Shown here piece after piece: positions 7,584-13,411 of a stretch of 13,411 bases of DNA. The position numbers were made by a program, and so were the translations under genes. The notes below the pieces were generated by a model. The model ran no database searches. It saw nothing but the letters and a program-made list of their open reading frames with translations, and had not been told where the DNA came from. The DNA lies in assembly GCA_964592475.1 (NCBI GenBank), contig CAZQEZ010000116.1:1-13411 (forward strand), written 5' to 3'. Position 1 is the stretch's first letter, and the number at the start of each line of letters is the position of its first letter. This DNA comes from CAZQEZ01 sp964592475. GTDB taxonomy: Bacteria > Bacteroidota > Bacteroidia > Cytophagales > Cyclobacteriaceae.

Positions 7584-8627
7584 TTGGTACAGCAACAAAT
7601 TTACATGCGGCGAGCACTTCAATTGGCCAAGCAGGGATTAGGTGTAGTATCGCCCAATCCCATGGTAGGTTGCTTAGTGGTACACGAAAGTAAAATTATA
7701 GCTGAAGGCTATCATCAAGTATATGGAGGTGCTCATGCTGAGGTAGAGGCTATTAATAAAGTTGAAGATAAAGAAATACTCAAAAAAAGCACGGTTTATG
7801 TTACCCTGGAGCCATGCTCTCATCAAGGAAAGACACCGCCTTGCGCGCCCATGCTGGTAAATTATCAGATTCCGGAAGTAGTTATCGCTAGTATTGATGT
7901 TAATCCTTTAGTAAGTGGTAATGGCATAATGATGATGCAAGAGGCTGGCATGTTAGTAAAATCCGGTTTATTAAAAAAAGAAGCTGACCAGCTCAACAAG
8001 CGATTCAATACCTATTTTACCCTTAAAAGGCCATATATTACTTTAAAGTGGGCCCAAACGGCCGATGGGTTTATTGCACGAGAAAATTATGATTCAAAAT
8101 GGATAAGCAATGAGCTTTCGAGGGTATTGGTTCACAAATGGCGCACCGAGGAAGATGCTATTATGATTGGCACCAATACATGTCATTATGACAATCCCCA
8201 ATTAAATGCAAGAAATTGGGAAGGAAGAGACCCGGTAAGAGTGGTGATCGACCGAAATTTACGCTTGTCGCCCCAATTAAACATCTATGACCAAAGTATT
8301 CCCACACTTATTTATAACTTGCATAAAAATGAGCGACGAGAGCATTTGGAATTGATTAAATTAGAGGAGGCACATTTTTTTAAAAATTTATTTACAGATT
8401 TGCACCAGCGTAAAATACAATCCGTATTGATAGAAGGTGGGACTGCAACTATAAATCAATGCATTCAACTCAATTTTTGGGACGAAGCGCGTGTGTTTAC
8501 GAGTAAGCAGATTTTTAATACTGGAATAAAAGCGCCAAAATTGCAAAACTACCATTTGCTTGATCAAGAATGCTTACTCGATGATCAATTAACTATTTAT
8601 AAAAATAAAGATAATATTTATATCTAA
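7584..8627 (+). CDS. ribD: Bifunctional riboflavin biosynthesis deaminase/reductase RibD
   Basis: RibD carries out two successive cytoplasmic steps of riboflavin synthesis: deamination of the pyrimidine intermediate, then NADPH-dependent reduction of its ribosyl side chain. The N-terminal zinc deaminase domain shows HAE at 51-53 and the second zinc motif with C78 (LEPCSH) and C87 (TPPC), plus the NPMVG segment near residue 25 and NPLVSGNG near 107. The C-terminal reductase domain begins around KRPYITLKWAQTADG and contains IGTNT, DNPQLNAR and LIEGGT. At 347 residues the length is normal. The start is TTG at 7584: the next in-frame ATG (7605) would remove residues that align with the usual YMxRALxLA beginning, although that shorter form is possible. 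It heads a closely packed run and is directly followed by the next gene with no gap. Confidence 0.95.
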   Translation: MVQQQIYMRRALQLAKQGLGVVSPNPMVGCLVVHESKIIAEGYHQVYGGAHAEVEAINKVEDKEILKKSTVYVTLEPCSHQGKTPPCAPMLVNYQIPEVVIASIDVNPLVSGNGIMMMQEAGMLVKSGLLKKEADQLNKRFNTYFTLKRPYITLKWAQTADGFIARENYDSKWISNELSRVLVHKWRTEEDAIMIGTNTCHYDNPQLNARNWEGRDPVRVVIDRNLRLSPQLNIYDQSIPTLIYNLHKNERREHLELIKLEEAHFFKNLFTDLHQRKIQSVLIEGGTATINQCIQLNFWDEARVFTSKQIFNTGIKAPKLQNYHLLDQECLLDDQLTIYKNKDNIYI

Positions 8628-9122
8628 ATGGCTGAAGAAATAAACTTAGTTGGAAAAGATAATAAAGAAGCAGTTTATCAATCATTGATGCCTCAGATTA
8701 AAGCTTTGCTTGGTGCAGAAAAAGATTTAATTGCTAATTTGTCAAATATAACAGCTGCTTTGAAGCAAGCTTTCGGTTTTTTTTGGGTAGGTTTTTATTT
8801 AGTTAAAAATGATGAACTAGTACTTGGGCCTTTTCAGGGATCGATAGCCTGTACCAGGATAAAATTTGGTAATGGAGTATGTGGCACGGCAATGGCTCAA
8901 AAAAAAACGCAACTGGTTCCGGATGTAGAAAAATTCCCGGGGCATATCGCCTGTAGTGCTGATTCACGATCAGAAATAGTATTGCCGGTAATTATAGATG
9001 ATGAAGTAGTAATGGTATTGGATATTGATAGTGATAAGTTGGCTGACTTTGACAAATTGGATCAGCTATATTTGGAAGAATTGACAAATTTCATAGCGAA
9101 GAATTATAAACAATGGAATTGA
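8628..9122 (+). CDS. msrC: Free methionine-(R)-sulfoxide reductase, GAF domain (fRMsr)
   Basis: This 164-residue cytoplasmic enzyme consists essentially of one GAF domain. It reduces free methionine-R-sulfoxide, normally drawing electrons from thioredoxin, and so repairs oxidised methionine. The three signature cysteines are C75 (IACTRI), C85 (GVCGTA) and C109 (HIACSADS). Their spacings of 10 and 24 equal those of the characterised E. coli enzyme (C84, C94, C118). Other conserved segments are FFWVGFYL and SRSEIVLPV. Its ATG follows the ribD stop codon without a spacer, and its own end overlaps the arginine deiminase start by 10 bases, implying translational coupling. No redox-sensing regulatory site is visible. 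With all three cysteines present, this is more likely an active reductase than a GAF sensor. Confidence 0.93.
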   Translation: MAEEINLVGKDNKEAVYQSLMPQIKALLGAEKDLIANLSNITAALKQAFGFFWVGFYLVKNDELVLGPFQGSIACTRIKFGNGVCGTAMAQKKTQLVPDVEKFPGHIACSADSRSEIVLPVIIDDEVVMVLDIDSDKLADFDKLDQLYLEELTNFIAKNYKQWN

Positions 9123-10336
9123 AACTTAACTCGGAGTACGGTACATTAAAGGCTGTAATGATGCATAGGCCTGGAATTGAAATCGATAGGTTGACTCCAC
9201 ACAATAAAGCAGCATATCTTTTTGAAGATGTTCCTTACCTGGAAGTGATGCAAGATGAGCATGACGAGTTTCGATTGCTAATAACCGAGGCTACCGGAGC
9301 AAAAATTTTTAGGTTGCATGAGTTGCTTACCGATATACTTATAGATGATAAGTTGATGCAAGAGGCTGTAAAAAAAATGCTGGAGCTAACCAAACTTAGC
9401 CATATTACAGAGGAAGTTTGCTATAGACTGTCACCGGCAGAATGTGGGGGGGGCTTAATTGAAGGAATTCAAGTAGGGGAGGTGAAAAATAAATTTCCTT
9501 CCGGGTTTTTTAAAGATATGACAGATCTGGACTATGTAATGTATCCGAACCCTAATTTTTATTTTATGCGCGACCCGGCCGCGGTTGTTCATAATGGTGT
9601 AATAAATTGCCAAATGAAGTTTCCTGGAAGACAAGGAGAAACTCATTCGGTACAGATGATTTTTGAACACCACCCGTTATTTAAAAACAATTATAAAAAA
9701 CTTTACCCGGGCAATAGTGATGAAAATTATATTCCATCGATAGAGGGTGGAGATATAATTGTATTATCAAAAAAATCTCTTGCTATTGGCTATAGTGAAC
9801 GTACTGAAATAGCAGCTATAGAAACTGTAGCAAAACAAGTATTAAAAGATGAGAAAGTGGAAAGGGTGTATCAGGTACATTTACCCAAGCTGCGTAATTG
9901 CATGCACCTCGATACGGTTTTTACTATAATAGATGAAAACCTGATAATAACTTATCCCGGAGCAATGGAAACAATGATGACAACTACTATTTATCGCAAA
10001 GGTGGTGAAGATGCCAACGGTAATATAAAATTGGATAAAGAAGAAGTGAATGATTCTTTTCTTAGCGTGCTAAAGCAAGAAATACCTTATCTGGAAGTAA
10101 TTGAAACAGCCGGTGGCCACCCTTTATATTCTGCCCGAGAGCAATGGTATGATGGAGCTAATGTATTCGCTATAAGTCCTCGTAGAGTGATTTCTTACGA
10201 TCGAAACAAATATACCAACAGGCTGCTTAAAGAAGCAGGGGTTGAGGTGTTGGAAATTCGCTCGTCTGAGCTTTCCCGCGGATTGGGCGGTCCTCGCTGC
10301 ATGACAATGCCCCTGGAAAGAGTTTCTTATGTCTAG
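9113..10336 (+). CDS. arcA: Arginine deiminase
   Basis: This 407-residue cytoplasmic enzyme hydrolyses arginine to citrulline and ammonia. The full catalytic set of the guanidino-modifying family can be read: FMRDP with D154, EGGD beginning at E211, HLDTVF with H265 and D267, and the nucleophile C396 in GGPRCMTMPL. Length matches classical arginine deiminase rather than the shorter dimethylarginine or citrulline-hydrolase relatives. In a normal catabolic pathway it works with ornithine carbamoyltransferase (arcB), carbamate kinase (arcC) and an arginine/ornithine exchanger, but none of these is in the window, so its role here is uncertain. It begins inside the fRMsr gene and ends inside the next one (8-base overlap, ATGTCTAG). 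A run of eight G at 9446-9453 encodes part of CGGG near residue 112. The assignment is secure. Confidence 0.94.
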   Translation: MELKLNSEYGTLKAVMMHRPGIEIDRLTPHNKAAYLFEDVPYLEVMQDEHDEFRLLITEATGAKIFRLHELLTDILIDDKLMQEAVKKMLELTKLSHITEEVCYRLSPAECGGGLIEGIQVGEVKNKFPSGFFKDMTDLDYVMYPNPNFYFMRDPAAVVHNGVINCQMKFPGRQGETHSVQMIFEHHPLFKNNYKKLYPGNSDENYIPSIEGGDIIVLSKKSLAIGYSERTEIAAIETVAKQVLKDEKVERVYQVHLPKLRNCMHLDTVFTIIDENLIITYPGAMETMMTTTIYRKGGEDANGNIKLDKEEVNDSFLSVLKQEIPYLEVIETAGGHPLYSAREQWYDGANVFAISPRRVISYDRNKYTNRLLKEAGVEVLEIRSSELSRGLGGPRCMTMPLERVSYV

Positions 10337-10607
10337 TTATAAAATTGCCATGTTCAATTTATTTAAAAAAAAACAGAAAAATCAAAATACTAAGCCAAAA
10401 CTAAAAGATATAAATCAACAGCCATTACAAGTGGGTGATAAGGTAGAATCGTTACGCTACAATATGGGAGTAAGCGTAATCCAAATGGATGAAAACGACC
10501 AGATAGTCTATTTATCACTTGAAAATGGCCAAAAAGTAAGCTGGCTTAAGATGATTGACGCTGCTACCGAATGTCAAAAAGTAAAGAAAATAGAGGCAAG
10601 TCTTTGA
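10329..10607 (+). CDS. Conserved-looking 92-residue protein of unknown function
   Basis: I do not recognise a named family. The N-terminus is Lys/Gln/Asn-rich and probably disordered (FKKKQKNQN). From about residue 33 a compact, strand-rich domain begins (LQVGDKVESLRYNMG, then IVYLSLENGQKVSWLKMIDA), which suggests a small SH3- or KOW-like barrel. It is predicted to be cytoplasmic, with no signal peptide or membrane segment. The start shown overlaps the arginine deiminase stop; an ATG at 10350 giving MFNLFKKK is an equally reasonable start. Its C-terminal 37 bases overlap corA in another frame. The tight fit between two clear genes on the same strand supports it being real and co-expressed. 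A nine-A tract (about 10365-10373) encodes the Lys run. Confidence 0.7.
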   Translation: MSSYKIAMFNLFKKKQKNQNTKPKLKDINQQPLQVGDKVESLRYNMGVSVIQMDENDQIVYLSLENGQKVSWLKMIDAATECQKVKKIEASL

Positions 10608-11671
10608 AGCAGCGCTTCAAAGGCAGAGTTAGAAAAATTGGTATGCCGCCAGGCACCGTATTGCATCATGAAGATGAAGCTAGCCTGGAGCCGGTAAAAA
10701 TATCAATTGTGAATTACAATAAAAATGACTTGGAAGAGAAGTCTACAACGGAATTCTCACCTGTTTTTTTTTCTAAAGAGGCAACTCAAAAGAGCTGGAT
10801 CGAAGTAGTTGGCATTCATAATTCTAGCAAAATAGAAAAAGTAAGCAATTATTTCAATTTGCACCCCCTTACCATCGAAGACATTCTCAACAATGAACAA
10901 AGACCAAAGATAGAGGACAATCCGGATTATATTTATTTAGTGGTACATATGATTCGATACGATCAGGAAAAACTTAAAGTAGATATTGAACAGGTAAGTT
11001 TAGTACTGGGAGATGATTACGTGCTTTCTATCCAGGAAAAGGAAGGTGACACCTTTGAGCCGGTAAGAAAAAGACTGGAGTTAGACCAGGAAATGATCAG
11101 ACAAGCAGGACCGGATTATTTACTTTACACGTTGATAGATGCGATAGTTGACAATTATTTTCTGGTAATAGATCAAATTGGTGATACTTTAGATCAATTG
11201 GAAAATGAACTTCTGGATAATCTGCAACGTGAAACCTTTAATAATACACATGCGCTAAAAAAGGAATTGATGACCTTAAGAAGATCTGTGTGGCCTATGC
11301 GAGAAGTGGTAAGCAAGATGGAACGAGGACATTATTTTAAAATAAATGAAGAACTAAACATTTATATCCGCGACCTTTATGACCATACCATTGAAGTAAT
11401 AGATTCTATCGAAGTATACCGTGAAACGGTAGGTGATCTGGTAAATTTGTATCAATCGATGAGTAGCAATAAGATGAATGAGGTAATGAAAGTGCTCACT
11501 ATTATTTCTACCATATTTATACCTTTAACTTTTATTACTGGGCTCTATGGCATGAATTTCGATTATATGCCTGAACTGCAATGGCGATATGGATATCATA
11601 TGGTGTGGGGAATATCCATCACGCTTGTAGTGATCATGCTTGTTGTTTTTAGGAAAAAGAAATGGATATAG
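10571..11671 (+). CDS. corA: CorA-family magnesium/cobalt transporter
   Basis: This is an inner-membrane divalent cation channel of the CorA family, expected to bring in Mg2+ (and possibly Co2+ or Ni2+) as a homopentamer. The 366-residue protein has a large cytoplasmic N-terminal domain (conserved LHPLTIEDILN and QRPKIED segments), then a long charged helix region. Two C-terminal transmembrane helices follow, with the YGMNF signature (GMN at 327-329) between them, and the protein ends in a basic FRKKKWI tail. This order and length are normal. The start chosen retains a basic extension before the conserved GMPPGT segment; it overlaps the previous gene by 37 bases. It is the last gene of the run beginning at ribD. 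No M-box or other magnesium riboswitch is seen before it, consistent with expression from an upstream promoter. Confidence 0.94.
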   Translation: MSKSKENRGKSLKQRFKGRVRKIGMPPGTVLHHEDEASLEPVKISIVNYNKNDLEEKSTTEFSPVFFSKEATQKSWIEVVGIHNSSKIEKVSNYFNLHPLTIEDILNNEQRPKIEDNPDYIYLVVHMIRYDQEKLKVDIEQVSLVLGDDYVLSIQEKEGDTFEPVRKRLELDQEMIRQAGPDYLLYTLIDAIVDNYFLVIDQIGDTLDQLENELLDNLQRETFNNTHALKKELMTLRRSVWPMREVVSKMERGHYFKINEELNIYIRDLYDHTIEVIDSIEVYRETVGDLVNLYQSMSSNKMNEVMKVLTIISTIFIPLTFITGLYGMNFDYMPELQWRYGYHMVWGISITLVVIMLVVFRKKKWI

Positions 11672-11773
11672 TGCGGTAGGAGGAGGCAACAATGCCGATA
11701 ACTTTATAAAAAATTTCGTTTTAAAAGAGTTTTACAAATTAAAAATGACTGATCTGCTTGATTGGTATCTTTA
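11672..11773. other. Short spacer between converging corA and the UbiA-family gene
   Basis: This 102-base gap separates converging genes but holds no GC-rich hairpin with a U-tract. AGGAGG followed by an ATG occurs near 11680-11695, but that frame stops after five codons. How transcription ends here is not visible. Confidence 0.4.
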
Positions 11774-12640
11774 TTATGTAATAAAAATGGCAAGAATAAA
11801 AAACAGGTTCAGAGCCGACGACGAAATTAAATTTAACCACATGGTTCGATCAAAATCTGCATTCATTTGATCCTTTCTAACCTTAAAATACCAAATAGAA
11901 AAGAAGATTAAAACCGGAAGCAGTAAAAAAGCATAAAAAATAGCTATTGCTGTTGAATAAAATTCGATAAAATAATAAACGTAGCCAATAGTAGCTATGA
12001 AAAACATAAAGGCGGTAAAATGAAAAGTGCCCAAAACTCCTAATTTTATGCTCAAGGTGATATCGCCACGTCGTTTATCTTCTTCGTGCTGATATACCTG
12101 TGTCATAGGATAACTACCCCAAAGAAAAAAAGAACAAAGCAGAGCCGGCAAAACAAATTTCCATTGCCAAAGCCATTGCCAGTCAAAACCATTAAGGGAA
12201 ACCAATACCATCATGAAAGTAAAAAAACCTTGAAAAAAACCAGCCGCTAACCATCCCGCAATTGGCCTCTTTTTTAAACGAATAGCCGGATGACTGTAAG
12301 CCTTACTAATAAATCCATAAATTAGTAACATTAAAGTAAATGGCAGGTTAATGAAAAGGCCAAGAAGCAAAGCAATGAGGTCAAAAATTATTGAAACCCA
12401 ATAAAGTTGTACAGTAACTTTTGGAGGTTTTTTTAATCCGCCTATACTATCTTCATCTTTATCAAAATAGCTATTGTAGCCATTACTGGCAGGATATAGA
12501 AATAAATGAATGGCTATAAAAGAGATAAAAGCTTGCCAAATAGGCCTTTGAGGAGAAGCAAAAAGTGCAAATAAAAATATAGGCATCAGAAAAAACGAAA
12601 ATGGGATGCGCAAATGAAGTAAGGTGCTTCTACTTATCAT
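11774..12640 (-). CDS. UbiA-family membrane prenyltransferase
   Basis: This 288-residue integral membrane protein joins an isoprenyl diphosphate to an acceptor, usually an aromatic ring. About eight or nine hydrophobic segments can be picked out. The first active-site signature NxxxDxxxD is present (N56, D60, D64 in NGYNSYFDKDED), and the second acidic, Mg-binding region is QHEEDKRRGDITL (184-196). The ATG at 12640 is preferred. A longer frame begins with TTG at 12670, but that codon falls within a candidate -7 element. The gene is divergent from a type III polyketide synthase, which suggests its acceptor may be a polyketide-derived ring. The sequence is not clearly MenA, UbiA proper or chlorophyll synthase, so the substrate is unknown. 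Family call is firm and substrate open. Confidence 0.85.
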   Translation of the reverse strand: MISRSTLLHLRIPFSFFLMPIFLFALFASPQRPIWQAFISFIAIHLFLYPASNGYNSYFDKDEDSIGGLKKPPKVTVQLYWVSIIFDLIALLLGLFINLPFTLMLLIYGFISKAYSHPAIRLKKRPIAGWLAAGFFQGFFTFMMVLVSLNGFDWQWLWQWKFVLPALLCSFFLWGSYPMTQVYQHEEDKRRGDITLSIKLGVLGTFHFTAFMFFIATIGYVYYFIEFYSTAIAIFYAFLLLPVLIFFSIWYFKVRKDQMNADFDRTMWLNLISSSALNLFFILAIFIT

Positions 12641-12667
12641 GATACTATTTTTGAACAAGAGTATGTA

Positions 12668-12675
12668 CAAATCTA
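12668..12675 (-). promoter_or_regulatory. Candidate -7 element for the UbiA-family gene
   Basis: Read on the - strand this is TAGATTTG, a full match to TAnnTTTG, placing transcription start about 20 bases before the ATG at 12640. No good -33 TTTG was found. On the opposite strand only an imperfect TACTTTTTG (12691-12699, one base too long) precedes the polyketide synthase. Confidence 0.4.
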
Positions 12676-12718
12676 TTTATAATAAGTTATTACTTTTTGA
12701 TAGTTGTAAAAAATATCG

Positions 12719-13411
12719 ATGAAATCTAAAATTATATCTATAGGTACCGCGGTGCCTGAACACCAAATAACGCAAATGGAAGTGGGAAAATTGATGACCC
12801 AAATTATTCCGCTAAAAACAGATGATAAAAGAAAACTTTTAAGTCTTTACAGGTCTTCGGGTATAAAATACAGGCATTCGGTGGTAAAAGACTTTACTAT
12901 TGATCAAAAGCATTTTGAGTTTTTCCCGAATGTCGTCGAACATCCATTCCCCAGTACACGCGATCGAATGCAAATATATAAAGAAAAAGCATTGCCACTG
13001 GCTTTAAATGCCGTTAATGACTGCTTTAAGCAAACAGCCGTGGCCAAAGAGGCTATTACTCATTTGATCGTGATTAGTTGCACGGGTATTTACGCGCCCG
13101 GAATAGATATTGAATTAGTTGAAAATTTAGGACTTAAAACAAATACGCAAAGGACCGGCGTAAATTTTATGGGCTGCTATGCTGCTTTTAATGGCTTAAA
13201 AGTAGCAAATAATATTTGTAAAGCAGACCCTGATGCTACCGTTTTGATGGTATGTTTAGAGCTTTGTACGCTTCATTTCAATCCGCATACCGATATCGAA
13301 AATATATTAGTTAATATGCTCTTTAGCGATGGGGCGGCGGCTGTATTGCTACAAGAAGAAAAAAGCCCCAAAAAAGGATTAACGATTGAAAAATTTCATT
13401 GCGATCTGGCT
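12719..13411 (+). CDS. Type III polyketide synthase, chalcone-synthase-like (N-terminal part)
   Basis: The frame starts at ATG 12719 and is open for 231 codons to the window edge; family members are about 350-390 residues, so the C-terminal third is missing. Type III synthases are homodimeric ketosynthases that extend an acyl-CoA starter with malonyl-CoA and cyclise the product to resorcinols, pyrones or phloroglucinols. The nucleophilic cysteine is C153 in FMGCYAAFNGL, and the following ELCTLHF and LFSDGAAAVLL segments match the thiolase-fold core. An early SIGTAVPEH stretch matches the usual N-terminus. The catalytic His and Asn lie beyond the window, so activity cannot be judged. It is divergent from the UbiA-family gene across a 78-base gap, probably forming a shared locus. 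It may also be the first gene of an operon running out of view. Confidence 0.9.
   Translation, partial: MKSKIISIGTAVPEHQITQMEVGKLMTQIIPLKTDDKRKLLSLYRSSGIKYRHSVVKDFTIDQKHFEFFPNVVEHPFPSTRDRMQIYKEKALPLALNAVNDCFKQTAVAKEAITHLIVISCTGIYAPGIDIELVENLGLKTNTQRTGVNFMGCYAAFNGLKVANNICKADPDATVLMVCLELCTLHFNPHTDIENILVNMLFSDGAAAVLLQEEKSPKKGLTIEKFHCDLA

Noticed and set aside
10750..10775. Long T-run early in corA as a phase-variation tract
   Set aside because: Similar A and T runs occur throughout this AT-rich window, so a single one carries little weight.
11680..11710. AGGAGG followed by ATG after corA, looking like a strong translation start
   Set aside because: The frame hits TAA after five codons, and Bacteroidota genes in this window do not use such sites.
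11640..11870. Open frame of 76 codons on the + strand spanning the corA end and the UbiA-family gene's 3' part
   Set aside because: It overlaps the corA end in another frame and runs antisense to the conserved UbiA C-terminus; its sequence has no protein-family character.

Overview
The window looks like chromosomal DNA from an AT-rich member of the Bacteroidota, most likely in or near the Cytophagales. Genes lack obvious Shine-Dalgarno sequences, promoter candidates fit the Bacteroidota -7 consensus TAnnTTTG, and the gene families (tandem SurA-like foldases followed by MoxR, and a UbiA protein divergent from a type III polyketide synthase) suit that group. No rRNA, tRNA, CRISPR array, insertion sequence or phage gene was seen. 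This placement is inferred from family resemblance only, not from a search.

Region 1 (about 148-5877, + strand) is an envelope-biogenesis cluster. It holds a two-parvulin-domain lipoprotein foldase, a shorter SurA-like lipoprotein without a recognisable parvulin domain, a periplasmic SurA-type foldase, and a MoxR-type AAA+ ATPase. The first three overlap head to tail and are probably co-transcribed and translationally coupled. The SurA-type protein appears to carry about 115 extra residues inside or just before its first parvulin domain. A perfect 10-bp-stem hairpin at 6072-6095 ends the region and probably terminates from both sides.

Region 2 (6095-7519, - strand) holds prmC (release-factor glutamine methyltransferase) and, downstream of it, a small lipoprotein of unknown role.

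Region 3 (7584-11671, + strand) is a tightly packed run: ribD, free-methionine-R-sulfoxide reductase, arginine deiminase, a 92-residue protein of unknown function, and a CorA-type metal transporter. Every junction abuts or overlaps. A well-matched Bacteroidota promoter (7537-7567) lies just before ribD, back to back with a candidate for prmC.

Region 4 (11774-13411) has a UbiA-family prenyltransferase on the - strand, divergent from a type III polyketide synthase on the + strand that runs off the window end. This looks like the edge of a small biosynthetic locus, perhaps for a prenylated polyketide or quinone-like lipid, and is the most promising lead here. Most of the rest is conserved or housekeeping, and I see no clear evidence of a wholly new defence or mobile system.
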